Shown: positions 32,373 to 42,675, counted from the stretch's first letter. The stretch is DNA of 64,000 nucleotides from Chamaecrista fasciculata (GCA_003254925.1 QANZ01043931.1:1-64000); one strand, 5' to 3'. A program made the numbers and translations. The notes: generated from the letters alone by a model not told the origin.

Positions 32373-33518
32373 TGCAAGAAAAGAAAAATCATATAAGAAG
32401 GCGAAGGGCATTTCTCATACTTGTAAATACAGAGCGGTTTATTTCAAGTTTCTCTCCCACAACACCTCCGTGAGAAACCCTAACCCTCTTCCACAGTGAG
32501 AGAAACCTTTCCCTGATGAGAGCGTCGTCCTGCCTCGTCTACGACAGTGTGCAGGTTTTAGGTAATCGTTTTGCCTCCATCGTCCATTGTCTACCTCTTC
32601 TATTTGTCTAGTTCTGCGGTTTTCGTTTTCTGCATTCTAGATGGTCGTCGCTCATCTCTTCCCCAACCACCACTCTGTCTTGTTTTTGACGGTCGTTTCC
32701 GACAATGTGCAGGATTTCATCTACTGATTTGCCCTCATCTTTCACCTTCTACCTTCTTTTCATTCGATTCTGAGGTTCTTGTTCCTACTGTCTCTTCTAC
32801 CTTCTGCTTCCGTCTGTTGTCTTGTTTTCGACGGTCGTTTTCTATAGTTTGCAAGAATTCATCTAATGATTTACCCTCAGCCTTCGCCTTCTGCCTTCTT
32901 TTCGTTCGGTTCTGAGGTTCTTGTTCCTGTTGTCTCTTCTACCTTCTGCTTCCGTCTGTTGTCGCTCGGCTTGGGCCGCCTCTCTCTCTCGCTTTATGAG
33001 AGTGTTTCTTTGTTTCTAGGGTTTTCATGGCGGCGGCGTTCTGGATCAGGGCTCCCACGACAACGTATCTAGACTAGGCATTCTACGGCAACTTTTGGCT
33101 TCCACGACGGCTTCCTAGTTTGGTTTTGGTTTTTGGGTCAAGGCTCTCACGACGGCATTCTACGTCCTTTTATTATTGTTGTTTTGAATCTGTTTATGTC
33201 TTTTTTCAAAACAGCCATTGGGGTTGCCTGCTGTCTTGTTTGGAAGTGTTTGTTTTTTATTAGATGACTTTATTTATGTTTCTTGTTATTTAGATGGTTG
33301 TAACTTTAGTTGAATTCCTAGATCCGCTAACTTGGTAGCTGATGATCTTGTCAGTTTGTCTGAAACGAGGATGGGTCCTCTTGGATGTGTTTTACATCCT
33401 GTCTAGTGTTGTTGTTTATACTAGGGAGGGGTTGGCTTTTTTTGCTTTGTTTTCGTTCGCAGTGTGCTTGACTTTGCGTTACTTTTGAATGAATTATGTT
33501 TCGGGCCCAAAAAAAATA
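32373..33518 (+). mobile_element. Non-LTR-like retroelement insertion with A-rich tail
   Basis: It ends with an A-rich tail (about 33509-33518). GTTGATCCTTCGTA precedes it (32359-32372) and GTTGATCCTTCATA follows at 43984-43997, after the copia element that landed in its tail: a 14 bp target duplication with one change, usual for non-LTR elements. The centre contains two copies of a unit of about 140 bp (TTCTGAGGTTCTTGTTCC at 32769 and 32912). The 3' part (33020-33490) is a degraded form of the RNase H-like tail at 28709-29230. No reverse transcriptase core, so it is truncated or non-autonomous. The short ORFs at 32571-33072 are repeats within it. Confidence 0.65.
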
Positions 33519-33823
33519 TGTTAGAAAATATGCTAGTGAAAATAGCCCAAGAGGGGGGGTGAATTGGATTTTTAAAGATTTTTCTTTGTAAATAAATTAA
33601 TCCTTTGAAACCTTTCCTTGAGAAATAGATTGTTTCCTTAAGATATAAAAGTCAAGGTTCTTTTTGAAAAACACTTCCTTAAGAACTGAATCTGATTTGT
33701 TTTAAGAAATATTCTTTTAAAGGTTTGCAAGTTAGAAAGCGCAGGATAACTATCACAGACCAGAATGCANCAAATTTTTGTAAATAATCAAAAAACTATT
33801 TGATATTGAATTTTAGTCCAACA
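33519..33823 (-). repeat. 3' LTR, collapsed at an assembly gap
   Basis: Matches both ends of the 1288 bp LTR at 42691-43978 but lacks about 983 bases where a single N stands (33770). The missing piece corresponds to about 42942-43924. This is an assembly feature, not a biological deletion, as far as can be judged. Confidence 0.85.
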
Positions 33824-33838
33824 ATCTCCCCCTTTTTG
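33824..33838 (-). other. Polypurine tract
   Basis: On the minus strand this is AAAAAGGGGGAGAT immediately before the 3' LTR, the usual copia plus-strand primer. Confidence 0.85.
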
Positions 33839-34382
33839 ATTATGGCAAAAATTTGAAGATTTGCATAAAACTTGAATGAGGACAACTCCCCCTGAGTTTG
33901 TTCCTCCCCCATACAAAAACAGATGATGCAGGTATGCTTAGAAGTATGAGGAGATGAAGAGAATGATATGCTGTATTGAAGATAAGGGAGGAGAGAGAGA
34001 AAAGATTTCGTACCTTTGCACTTAGCTAGGATAAAGAATGTATACACACATATACTCATAACTTAAGGTTTCCTTAGAATTTGCAAACTTCATATAAATA
34101 CTTCTCCCCCTTTTGACATGATCAAAAAGGAACGAAGATTAACCTGCATAAGCTCAAGACTACAGCAAGATATATACAGCAACAGATAACAGCATATAGA
34201 AATACGAGCAGCCATACATATCAAGGATAGAAAATACGATGTTCAAGTTCAGACAGAGTAGTCATCCTAAGGGTGCTAAAACAACAGTCCAACAATAATA
34301 AAACAGAGTGTTCAGACTTTTAACAAATATTACAGTCATCCAAAAAGAGAACAGAACAGACTAATGCATAAAAAAAAACTTT

Positions 34383-36455
34383 TCAGGGATGAGATTTATA
34401 AGGAATGATGGTAGAGGAAGAAGATGGTTTGGCAGTAGAGGAGGAAGGGACAGTGGAGGATGATGGTTTAGGAAGGGTAGTTGGTAGTGCACGATCTATC
34501 TCATCAAAGACTTCTTTCCTCCTGGCAATCTTTTCTTCTTCAGTGATTCCTGGTGGCATCCTCTTCTCCTTCTCACGATAAGCAGATTTAGCCATTGAGG
34601 TGTAGTAGTGTGAAATCATGTTCTTGAGGATCTGAAACTGATCGGCATCAGAAGCTGTCTTGTCTGCAAACTGAGCATTTAACTTTTGAAGGTTCTGGGA
34701 AATTTCTTGAAGAGCAGCTGTATGTTCCTGTAGAATTGCAGAGTGTTTCTCTAGCGCAGTAGTATGCTTTTCGATGGTGGCAGTATGTGCATCCAGACTG
34801 AATGTATGAACATCGACCTTCTGATTCAGAATAGCAAGTTGTTGAGGAATAGCAGAGTTGTCTGATGCTGGTACCGATCGATCTTCAGGCTCAGAGGGAA
34901 GGAAATCCGAGAATGTGAGATCCAGATATTCTTTCTTTACCTCAACTGCCTCTGGAATCTCAGTATCTTTAGGAGCAGTAATTTCTGGAGACAAAGGATC
35001 CTTCTCAGTAGTCTGTGTGCCTCCTGTGGTAATGTCAGTTGGTTCTATGGGAACTGACTCGTTCTCAACCTCATCATTTTCCTTCATAGTTATACCTTCA
35101 ACAACATCAGCAATCACCTTATCCAGCCCGTCGCTTCCTGTGGTTTCTTTAGGTTCTGATTCCTCTGACTGTTCAGCAGACTCCTTCTCAATATTATCTT
35201 CCTCAGTGGTTTCATTAGTGGATTCAGGGGATTCATCTTCTGCATTTTCATTCTCAGTAGATTCACCATCATCAGGGTTTTCGTCATCTTCCTGAGTACT
35301 GTCCTTGTCAGGAGAGTTTGTTGTATCAGTTTCTTCAGGAATGTGCTCCAGTTCAGGAAAGAGTCCATCCTCAGTATTTCTCTCTTTCTCAGTCTCTTCA
35401 ATGTCCATAGGACTAATTTCCTCAGTTGGCTCGTCATCAGAGACTTCAAGTATAATGTCTTCTCCAGAGGATTCAGCAGGTTTCTTCTGAGCAGTTCTTG
35501 CAGACTTCCTTGAGGCAGTAGCTAGAGCAATTTCCTTTGGTTTTTCAGGTGCTTTCCTTTTCTTTGACGATGACTCCTTTACTGCTTTTGTCTTGACTCT
35601 CTTTCCTGTAGCTAGTATCCCTTCCTTCTTCTTCTGTTCTTTATCCTTCTTTTCTTCTGCATCCTTTGGAAGAAGCTTAAGGTTTTTCAGCAGAGGATAG
35701 TCATACCCTCCTGATGTCACAGTTATCTTATCCTCTTCATTGCTTAAATCTACACCCAGTTTCTTAGCTATTCTTGTGATCAACATTCCATAAGGCATAT
35801 CTAAGAGTTTTCCAGCAGTAAATTCTTTCATAGCAGACCATACAAGAAATGGAACATCTATATGTAATCCTCGACATATACACCATAAACAAAAAATGTC
35901 TCTGTTTGTAGGATCATTAGTTTTATGTCTCCTAGGGATCACCAACTGAACTAACCCGTGGTTCATTAGCCTAATATTGTCAGACAGATCATGAACAGTG
36001 ATTTTTCTAACATTCATTTTCCCAGTAAGCATTTGTATTGCCTCTTTCTTATCATATCCTGTAAACTTTATTTTTTCATAGACCCTAACACTGTCCTTCC
36101 TTGGTTTGTCTGCATTTAAAATAATTCTCATACTCGACTCATTCATCTTCATTGATTTTCCTCTCAGAAACATGTCGCCATTCAGAGTACCCTCATCAAA
36201 GGTCAGATTGCTATAAAATTCTCTCATGATGTTCGGATAAATGGGTTCATTTAGATCAATAAGGCATTTTAATCCGACATACCTCATTAATTTGAAACAG
36301 TCATAGTTCAAACCTTCGATAAATGTGTTGTTGATGTTCCTTGGTGGTACAGGGTCCTTCACGGAGAAGATCTTCGTAAATGCTTCCTCAGCAGCGACAT
36401 TTTTGAAGAATTTTCCAGGTTCAGTGATGTTAGACTTGGAGGAAGTGGATGCCAT
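34383..36455 (-). CDS. Envelope-position ORF of the Sirevirus-type element, 690 aa
   Basis: An unbroken frame of 690 codons between pol and the 3' LTR in the same orientation. The N-terminal half (about 1-260) looks globular and resembles the 'putative plant transposon protein' region seen in Sirevirus third ORFs. Residues about 280-340 are rich in Lys/Arg and look like a nuclear-localisation or nucleic-acid-binding stretch. Residues about 345-520 are extremely acidic (Glu, Asp, Ser, Thr). Residues about 560-610 carry a heptad-like repeat with recurring HTATIEKHT/HTTALEKHS/HTAALQEIS units, a likely coiled coil. The C-terminus is Ser/Pro-rich. I see no signal peptide and no clear membrane segment, so a true envelope role is doubtful. 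The start is the first ATG, followed by a Ser/Thr-rich stretch. Confidence 0.8.
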   Translation of the reverse strand: MASTSSKSNITEPGKFFKNVAAEEAFTKIFSVKDPVPPRNINNTFIEGLNYDCFKLMRYVGLKCLIDLNEPIYPNIMREFYSNLTFDEGTLNGDMFLRGKSMKMNESSMRIILNADKPRKDSVRVYEKIKFTGYDKKEAIQMLTGKMNVRKITVHDLSDNIRLMNHGLVQLVIPRRHKTNDPTNRDIFCLWCICRGLHIDVPFLVWSAMKEFTAGKLLDMPYGMLITRIAKKLGVDLSNEEDKITVTSGGYDYPLLKNLKLLPKDAEEKKDKEQKKKEGILATGKRVKTKAVKESSSKKRKAPEKPKEIALATASRKSARTAQKKPAESSGEDIILEVSDDEPTEEISPMDIEETEKERNTEDGLFPELEHIPEETDTTNSPDKDSTQEDDENPDDGESTENENAEDESPESTNETTEEDNIEKESAEQSEESEPKETTGSDGLDKVIADVVEGITMKENDEVENESVPIEPTDITTGGTQTTEKDPLSPEITAPKDTEIPEAVEVKKEYLDLTFSDFLPSEPEDRSVPASDNSAIPQQLAILNQKVDVHTFSLDAHTATIEKHTTALEKHSAILQEHTAALQEISQNLQKLNAQFADKTASDADQFQILKNMISHYYTSMAKSAYREKEKRMPPGITEEEKIARRKEVFDEIDRALPTTLPKPSSSTVPSSSTAKPSSSSTIIPYKSHP

Positions 36456-36971
36456 TGGTCGAGAGGAGAGCGATGAAAAGCAGGAACAAGCGTGAGAAGA
36501 TAGGGAGACAGAAATTTTCGAGAGACAGGAGAGTGGTGAGTGAGAGAACGAAGATTCTGAGATTAGGGTTTGATGGAGAGAAGAAAGGGTGTTTATATGT
36601 AGAGAAGAGGGCGGTTGCTGAGAGAGTGAGAGAGAGAGAGAGCAGTTTGGGAAAAATTGAATTTTGAAAAGAGGAAATAAATGAGAGGGAAAGTTTTAGG
36701 CGGTTATTAAGGGAAATTTTGTTTTTGAAATCCGAAAATTGAGGAGAGAGACGTTTTAAAAAAATTTAATGAATTTTGATGAGATTTGATTAATGAGTAA
36801 ATACGCCACAAACAATTTTGAAAAAGAAAGACATAAAAAGAAATAAAAGAAAATTGTTCCTTGTTCACATCCTTAAGGAGCACACACAAAAAATATATCT
36901 AAGTAATTGAAGCATGTGTACCTTGCATATCCTTAGGTTTGCAGATGGTTCCTTTGATTTTATCAGGATAT
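36456..36971 (-). other. Spacer between pol and the third ORF
   Basis: Non-coding; includes a (GA)n run at about 36632-36646 and T/A-rich stretches. From 36609 on it belongs to a segment present twice (see the repeat entries). Confidence 0.6.
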
Positions 36972-37337
36972 TCATGGTTCCTCAGTCATACCTAGTTCTC
37001 TTCTTATTTTAAAGTATCCTTCACTAGGCAGAGGTTTCGTGAAGATATCAGCTAGTTGATCCTTAGTTGGTATGAACTCCAGTTCAATGTCCCCTTTTAA
37101 TGCATGATCCCTCAGGAAATGGTGCCTGATTTCAATATGCTTTGTCCTGGAATGCTGCACAGGATTCTTTGACAAGTTAATAGCACTAGTATTATCACAT
37201 TTAATTGGTACCTTATTGAAGTTTAGTCCATAATCCTTGAGTTGTTGAGTCATCCAGAGGATTTGAGCACAGCAGCTTCCTGCTGCCACGTATTCTGCTT
37301 CAGCAGTGGATAGTGCAACAGAGGTCTGTTTCTTGCT
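36609..37337 (-). repeat. Duplicated 0.73 kb segment, copy A
   Basis: 729 bases matching 37339-38068 in the same orientation, up to the N at 37338. It spans the spacer and the last 106 codons of RNase H. The copies differ at scattered bases (for example CAGTCATACCTAGTTCTC against CTGTCATGCCTAGCTCTC), too many for one sequence read twice, so two different copies of the element family or two haplotypes may have been joined at the N. Confidence 0.85.
36972..37337 (-). pseudogene. Second copy of the RNase H end
   Basis: Reads AAGSCCAQILWMTQQLKDYG, CDNTSAINLSKNP, SRTKHIEIRHHFLRDH and ADIFTKPLPSEG, and stops at 36972. It is cut at the N. The same motifs end the longer RT ORF at 37703, so this is redundant sequence from the join. 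Confidence 0.8.
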
Positions 37338-37338
37338 N

Positions 37339-38068
37339 GGGCGGTTGCTGAGAGAGTGAGAGAGAGAGAGAGCAGTTTGGGAAAAATTGAATTTTGAAAA
37401 GAGGAAATAAATGAGAGGGAAAGTTTTAGGCGGTTATTAAGGGAAATTTTGTTTTTGAAATCCGAAAATTTAGGAGAGAGACGTTTTAAAAAAAAATTAA
37501 TGAATTTTGATGAGATTTGATTAATGAGTAAATACGCCACAAACAATTTTGAAAAAGAAGGACATAAAAAGAAATAAAAGAAAATTGTTCCTTGTTCACA
37601 TCCTTAAGGACACACATATAAATATATAACCTAAGAGGTTGGAGCGAGTGTACCTTGCACGTCCTTAGGTTTATAGATGGATCTTTTGATTTTATCAGGA
37701 TGTTATGGTTCATCTGTCATGCCTAGCTCTCTTCTTATTTTGAAGAATCCTTCACTGGGCAGTGGTTTCGTGAAGATGTCCGCTAGTTGATCCTTAGTTG
37801 GAATGAACTCTAACTCAATATCTCCTTTTAAGGCATGATCCCTCAGGAAGTGGTGTCTGATTTCAATATGCTTTGTCCTGGAATGCTGCACAGGATTCTT
37901 TGACAAGTTAATCGCACTAGTATTATCACATTTAATTGGTACCTTGTCAAAATTCAGTCCATAATCCTTGAGTTGTTGGGTCATCCAGAGGATTTGAGCA
38001 CAGCAGCTTCCTGCTGCCACGTATTCTGCTTCAGCAGTGGATAGTGCAACAGAGGTTTGTTTCTTGCT
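37339..38068 (-). repeat. Duplicated 0.73 kb segment, copy B
   Basis: 730 bases homologous to 36609-37337, continuing without break into the rest of RT to the right. Confidence 0.85.
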
Positions 38069-39055
38069 GAACCAGGAGACTAGACAATGTCCTAGGAATT
38101 GGCAGGTTCCTGAAGTGCTTTTCCTGTCTATCTTGCAACCTGCAAAGTCAGCGTCAGAATATCCAACCAAGTCATAGTTGGCTTCCTTGGGATACCATAG
38201 TCCGTATTTCACAGTTCCTGCAAGATATCTAAAAATCCTTTTCACGGCTGTTGGATGTGATTCCTTAGGGTCACTTTGAAATCTTGCACAAAGACATACA
38301 GAGAACATTATGTCTGGTCTACTGGCAGTTAAATACAGCAAAGATCCAATCATACATCTATATAATTTTTGATCTACTGATTTACCTTTTTCATCTCTGT
38401 CAAGTTTTATAGATGAGCTCATTGGAGTGGAGGTTTCCTTGTCTTGATCCATCCCAAATCGTTTAATGAGTTCCTTAGTGTATTTAGTTTGTGAGATGAA
38501 GATTCCTTCTTTATGTTGTTTCACTTGAAGCCCAAGGAAGAAGTTCATCTCTCCCATCATGCTCATCTCGAATTCACTGGTCATAATCTTGGAAAATTCC
38601 TTGCACATATGTTCATTAGTAGATCCAAATATAATATCATCCACATATATCTGTACAATCAAGATATCTTGCTTTTTATTTTTGATAAATAATGTGGTAT
38701 CAGTTTTTCCTTTTGAAAATCCTTGATCAAGTAAGAATCCACTTAACCTTTCATACCAAGCTCTAGGAGCTTGCTTCAAACCATAAAGAGCTTTATGCAA
38801 TTTAAACACATGATTAGGTTTATGGACATCTTCAAAACCAGGTGGTTGTTTAACAAAAACTAGCTCGTTGATGTAACCATTCAGAAATGCACTTTTCACA
38901 TCCATTTGAAATAGTTTGAAATTCATAAAGGATGCATATGCAAGCAACATTCTAATAGATTCTAATCTAGCTACAGGTGCATATGTTTCATCATAATCAA
39001 TACCTTCTACTTGATTATAACCTTGAGCTACTAACCTGGCCTTGTTTCTTACCAC
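37703..39055 (-). CDS. Copia reverse transcriptase and RNase H ORF
   Basis: 450 codons from an internal Met; it is in the same frame as the integrase ORF upstream, from which one amber codon at 39137-39139 separates it. RT motifs in order: ARLVAQGYNQ, FQMDVKSAFLNG, the YGLKQAPRAWY loop and the catalytic YVDD (about residues 138-141). RNase H follows with the SDADFAG and STAEAEYVA acidic residues and ends with FTKPLPSEG. The domain itself is intact. It belongs to the minus-strand retroelement and would normally be part of a longer polyprotein. Confidence 0.93.
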   Translation of the reverse strand: MVRNKARLVAQGYNQVEGIDYDETYAPVARLESIRMLLAYASFMNFKLFQMDVKSAFLNGYINELVFVKQPPGFEDVHKPNHVFKLHKALYGLKQAPRAWYERLSGFLLDQGFSKGKTDTTLFIKNKKQDILIVQIYVDDIIFGSTNEHMCKEFSKIMTSEFEMSMMGEMNFFLGLQVKQHKEGIFISQTKYTKELIKRFGMDQDKETSTPMSSSIKLDRDEKGKSVDQKLYRCMIGSLLYLTASRPDIMFSVCLCARFQSDPKESHPTAVKRIFRYLAGTVKYGLWYPKEANYDLVGYSDADFAGCKIDRKSTSGTCQFLGHCLVSWFSKKQTSVALSTAEAEYVAAGSCCAQILWMTQQLKDYGLNFDKVPIKCDNTSAINLSKNPVQHSRTKHIEIRHHFLRDHALKGDIELEFIPTKDQLADIFTKPLPSEGFFKIRRELGMTDEP

Positions 39056-39136
39056 ATTTCCTTGTTCATCCAGTTTGTTCCTGAAGACCCATTTCGTTCC
39101 TATGACTGATTGATCCTTTGGCTCAGGGACTAAGGT

Positions 39137-40903
39137 CTATACTTGATTTCTCTCGAATTGGTTAAGTTCTTCCTGCATGGCTAAAATCCAGGATTCATCT
39201 TGCAGAGCATCATCAATGGTTTTAGGCTCGATTTGGGACATGAATGCAGTGTGGTTCATGCTTTTTATTGAGGATCTGGTCCTTATTCCTTCATTCAGAT
39301 TTCCAATTAGGAATTTATGTGGGTAACTAGAGTCTCCTTTCCATTCTCGTGGTAGTTTCTTTATTTCCTCAGTAGAGGTTCCTCCTTGAGATGATTCTGC
39401 ATTTTGATTTTGGGAAGAGGAAGGAGAGTCTGTTGCCTGTTTTTCACTTTCCTGAAGTTCTGGTTCGTTTAGGACGTCAATCTGACTATCAGTTTCCTGT
39501 ATTGGTGTTCTGACTTCCTCTGGTTCATCTTCTGAATCGTCATCTTCACAGACTTGTGGTGTAGGATTTGATTCATCAAACACAACATGAATGGTTTCCT
39601 CAATCTTACGTTTTTCTTTAAAGTATATTCTGTATGCTTTGCTTGTGGTCGAATATCCTACGAATATTCCTTCCTCTGCTCTTGCATCCAATTTTCTTGT
39701 ATCCTCCTTATTGTTTATGTGAGTGAAGCATTTACATCCAAAGGCATGGAAGTAGCTGATATTTGGCTTTCTTCCCATCCATAGTTCATATGGTGTTTTA
39801 TTTAGGATAGGTCTTACAAGGCATCTGTTAAGGATGTAGGATGCAGTGTTGACAGCTTCTGCCCATAGGAACTTAGGAAGGTTGTTCTCTAGCAACATGG
39901 TTCTGGTCATATCCAGGAGGGTTCTGTTCTTTCTTTCCACTACGCCGTTTTGTTGAGGAGTTCTTGGAGCTGAAAAGTTGTGACTTATGCCATATTCCCC
40001 ACAAAACTCATCAAATTCTTGATTTTCAAATTCCTTGCCATGGTCACTTCTTATACTTGTGATGAGGTATCCTTTTTCGTTCTGCACTTTCAAACAAAAG
40101 GATTTAAAATATTCAAAGCAATCACTTTTATGAGCTAAATAGTATACCCATGTGTAGCGTGAATAGTCATCAACTAGGACAAAACCATAGAGTTTTCCTC
40201 CTATGCTTTGGACTCTCATGGGCCCAAATAAATCCATGTGAATAAGCTGCAGAGGTCTTGATGTTGTCACGAATTCCTTTGCTTTGAAAGAGTTTCTAAC
40301 CTGCTTTCCTTTTTGACATGCATCACACACGTTATCCTTAACATAATTAAGCTTAGGAAGACCTAGCACCAAATCTTGTTTAGACAGCCTTGAAATCTTA
40401 CCCATGCTTGCATGTCCTAGTCTTCTATGCCATAACCAAGATTGGTCAGTGGTAGAAGCAAGGCATCGATGAGAGGAAAGAGATAAAGCTTCTGCCTGCA
40501 GGACATAGATGTTTTCACGTCTAGTTCCTTCAATCAAAATTTTATCGCTTCCTTTCTCATAGATTGAACATTTCTCAGTGCTAAACAAAACTCGATGCCC
40601 CTTATCACATAGTTGACTGATACTGATTAGATTATGTTTCAAATCTTCTACCAAATATACGTCATCTATGGATAAGGAAGGGGAAAGAGAAATTTTACCC
40701 ATACCGACTATCCTTCCTTTGAGATTGTTTCCAAAGGTTACGTTTCCCATTTCCTGCTTAGTCAAGGACAAGAAGCTTTTCTTGTTTCCTGTCATATGTC
40801 TCGAGCATCCTGAGTCAAGATACCAGTATTCTGTCTTTGCATTCGACTTGAGACATACCTGCAAGAAGTAATTATGACAGGATTTTAGGTACCCAACTTT
40901 CAT
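39137..40903 (-). CDS. Copia protease and integrase ORF
   Basis: 588 codons. Residues about 27-40 include the aspartic protease triad Asp-Ser-Gly (WYLDSGCSRHMTG). The GAG-pre-integrase zinc site HRRLGH...CDACQKGK lies at about 158-198. The integrase core shows the three acidic residues in HMDLFGP, IRSDHGKEFEN and GVVERKNRT, and then the KTPYELWMGRKP and GCKCFTHIN motifs. The C-terminal part is acidic. It ends at an in-frame TAG (39137-39139), after which the same frame continues into RT, so this is a single-codon break in pol. Its ATG overlaps the gag stop codon (40900-40905), in a different frame from gag. Confidence 0.92.
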   Translation of the reverse strand: MKVGYLKSCHNYFLQVCLKSNAKTEYWYLDSGCSRHMTGNKKSFLSLTKQEMGNVTFGNNLKGRIVGMGKISLSPSLSIDDVYLVEDLKHNLISISQLCDKGHRVLFSTEKCSIYEKGSDKILIEGTRRENIYVLQAEALSLSSHRCLASTTDQSWLWHRRLGHASMGKISRLSKQDLVLGLPKLNYVKDNVCDACQKGKQVRNSFKAKEFVTTSRPLQLIHMDLFGPMRVQSIGGKLYGFVLVDDYSRYTWVYYLAHKSDCFEYFKSFCLKVQNEKGYLITSIRSDHGKEFENQEFDEFCGEYGISHNFSAPRTPQQNGVVERKNRTLLDMTRTMLLENNLPKFLWAEAVNTASYILNRCLVRPILNKTPYELWMGRKPNISYFHAFGCKCFTHINNKEDTRKLDARAEEGIFVGYSTTSKAYRIYFKEKRKIEETIHVVFDESNPTPQVCEDDDSEDEPEEVRTPIQETDSQIDVLNEPELQESEKQATDSPSSSQNQNAESSQGGTSTEEIKKLPREWKGDSSYPHKFLIGNLNEGIRTRSSIKSMNHTAFMSQIEPKTIDDALQDESWILAMQEELNQFERNQV

Positions 40904-42120
40904 TGGGTCCTTACATTGTTAGTGCTGGATCCTGCAGTGGATCCTTTGACAACCCACATCATTTTGGTTCTTTGAAAGGGATTTTTAGCTTTGCATGTTT
41001 CTCTAGATACGTCACAGTCACCTGCATGATGTCCTTTGTTCCTGCACTTATAGCATTTTTGTCTAATGAAAGCTATAAATCTCTTTTTAGAAGAAGAGGG
41101 TTCAGAGTTAATGGCTTCCTTTCCTTTTGATCCATTTCCATATCCTAGGCCAGCCTTATCATAGTAGCATTTTTGTGATCCTAGCATCATATCAAGTTTT
41201 CTGCTACTTCCTACAAAGTTCTCTAGATCCTTTTTAAGAATGGCATTCATCTTTTTGATATCCTCATTTCCTCGTGTTAACTTGCCATTATCTTTAGCTA
41301 GGTAATTGATTCTCATGTTTAGTTCTCTCTTGTAGTCAACTGAATCCTGAAGAAGCTCTTCCTTTTCAGCACAATCATTTTTGAGGATTTCGATTTCATT
41401 TCTAAGTGCAGTTTCTTCTCTAGAGAATTTATTTTCAAGTTCAGCATACTCTATTCTCAGGTGTTTATATTTATCTTTGAGATCATAATATTTCTCTAGG
41501 ATTTTGACAGATTCCTCAATTACTTCATCAACATTTAAATCTGCATAAATATCTTTGGTTACCTCTTTTTCTTCATCAGTTTTGACCATAAGGCACAGGT
41601 TTGCGAGTTCCTCATTGTCTTCTTCAGCTAGTAGTTCATCGTCGTCATCCCATGTAGATTCGGCCATCATAGCTTTCTTCTTTTCTTGGAATCTTCTTTT
41701 AAGGAGTGGGCATTCAGGTCTGATGTGTCCTGGGCGTTTGCATTCAAAGCATGTTACTTCTTCCTTCTTTTTGTAGTCTTCTTTCCAGTTTTGAAATGGC
41801 TTTCCAGAGGACATCCTTTTGTTAAACGGTTTCTTTTTGAACATTCCCATTTTCCTGAATTTTCTGGCTAAAAGAGCTATGTCCTCCTCATCATCATCAG
41901 AGTCTCCATCCTCATCGTTGTCATCATGGTTCACAGCCTTGAGTGCGATTCCTTTTGACTTTTTCATGCTTTTTATTTCATCCTGAAGGTGGGTAGTCTC
42001 ATATGTTATCAGGTTTCCTCTCAGATTATCAATTGTCATGCTCTGAACTTTGGAGCTTTCCTGGAGAGCTGTTACTTTTGCTTTCCAGATAGAAGAGAGA
42101 GACCTCAGGATTTTCCTCAC
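40900..42120 (-). CDS. Gag, C-terminal part with two zinc knuckles
   Basis: 406 codons. After an N-terminal helical region it contains a first CCHC knuckle (CFECKRPGHIRPEC, about residue 124), an acidic region, a long Glu/Lys-rich predicted coiled coil (about 190-300) and a second CCHC knuckle (CYKCRNKGHHAGDC, about 357). Such large gag proteins with coiled coil suit Sireviruses. The frame is shifted relative to the N-terminal gag ORF upstream. Confidence 0.85.
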   Translation of the reverse strand: MRKILRSLSSIWKAKVTALQESSKVQSMTIDNLRGNLITYETTHLQDEIKSMKKSKGIALKAVNHDDNDEDGDSDDDEEDIALLARKFRKMGMFKKKPFNKRMSSGKPFQNWKEDYKKKEEVTCFECKRPGHIRPECPLLKRRFQEKKKAMMAESTWDDDDELLAEEDNEELANLCLMVKTDEEKEVTKDIYADLNVDEVIEESVKILEKYYDLKDKYKHLRIEYAELENKFSREETALRNEIEILKNDCAEKEELLQDSVDYKRELNMRINYLAKDNGKLTRGNEDIKKMNAILKKDLENFVGSSRKLDMMLGSQKCYYDKAGLGYGNGSKGKEAINSEPSSSKKRFIAFIRQKCYKCRNKGHHAGDCDVSRETCKAKNPFQRTKMMWVVKGSTAGSSTNNVRTQ

Positions 42121-42146
42121 AAGTTTTGCTTGAGCAAGACGTTCTC

Positions 42147-42626
42147 CTAGTGCATCGAGGGCGTTGGTAATCTTTCCAAAGCGTTCAACATTTCCTCGAC
42201 AGTTTCATTTTCCTTCATTTTGAAGGTTTCATATTCATGCATCAACATGTCAATTTTAGCATTTTTCATATCTGAGGTTCCTTCATATGTGTCCTTCAGT
42301 TTGTCCCACATTTCCTTGGCGGTTTCACATCGTGACAGTTTCTTGAATTCATCTGCACTCACTGCACATACAATAGCGTTAATAGCTTTATGATTTAATT
42401 CATACCTTCGCTTGTCAGCCTCTGTCCATTCACTTCTTGGTTTTTCAACCGTTTCTCCATCCTCAACTTTTGTGATCTTGAATGGTCCGTTTTCAATGAT
42501 ATACCATATGTCTGAGTCTAAGGATGTAGTGAATATCTGCATGCGGAATTTCCAGTACTGATAATCGTTGCCATCAAAGAGAGGAGGCTTGTTCATGGAT
42601 GTCCCGTGAGCTCCTTGCATTTTCAC
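42147..42626 (-). CDS. Gag, N-terminal part
   Basis: 159 codons starting MKMQGAHGTSMNKPPLFDG, then the YWKFRMQIFTTSLD and EMWDKLKDTYEGTSD motifs of the copia gag (UBN2-type) domain. It runs into a stop at 42147 after the frame changes at about 42180-42190; the following ORF picks up gag in another frame. One small indel therefore splits gag. Confidence 0.88.
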   Translation of the reverse strand: MKMQGAHGTSMNKPPLFDGNDYQYWKFRMQIFTTSLDSDIWYIIENGPFKITKVEDGETVEKPRSEWTEADKRRYELNHKAINAIVCAVSADEFKKLSRCETAKEMWDKLKDTYEGTSDMKNAKIDMLMHEYETFKMKENETVEEMLNALERLPTPSMH

Positions 42627-42675
42627 TATGTGATCTTTTCCTCAGGGTTGTTTAAACCTGTACTATAGAGAACCT

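Noticed and set aside
34858..35490. Ser/Val-rich ORFs on the plus strand
   Set aside because: Antisense shadows of the acidic stretch of the 690-codon minus-strand ORF.
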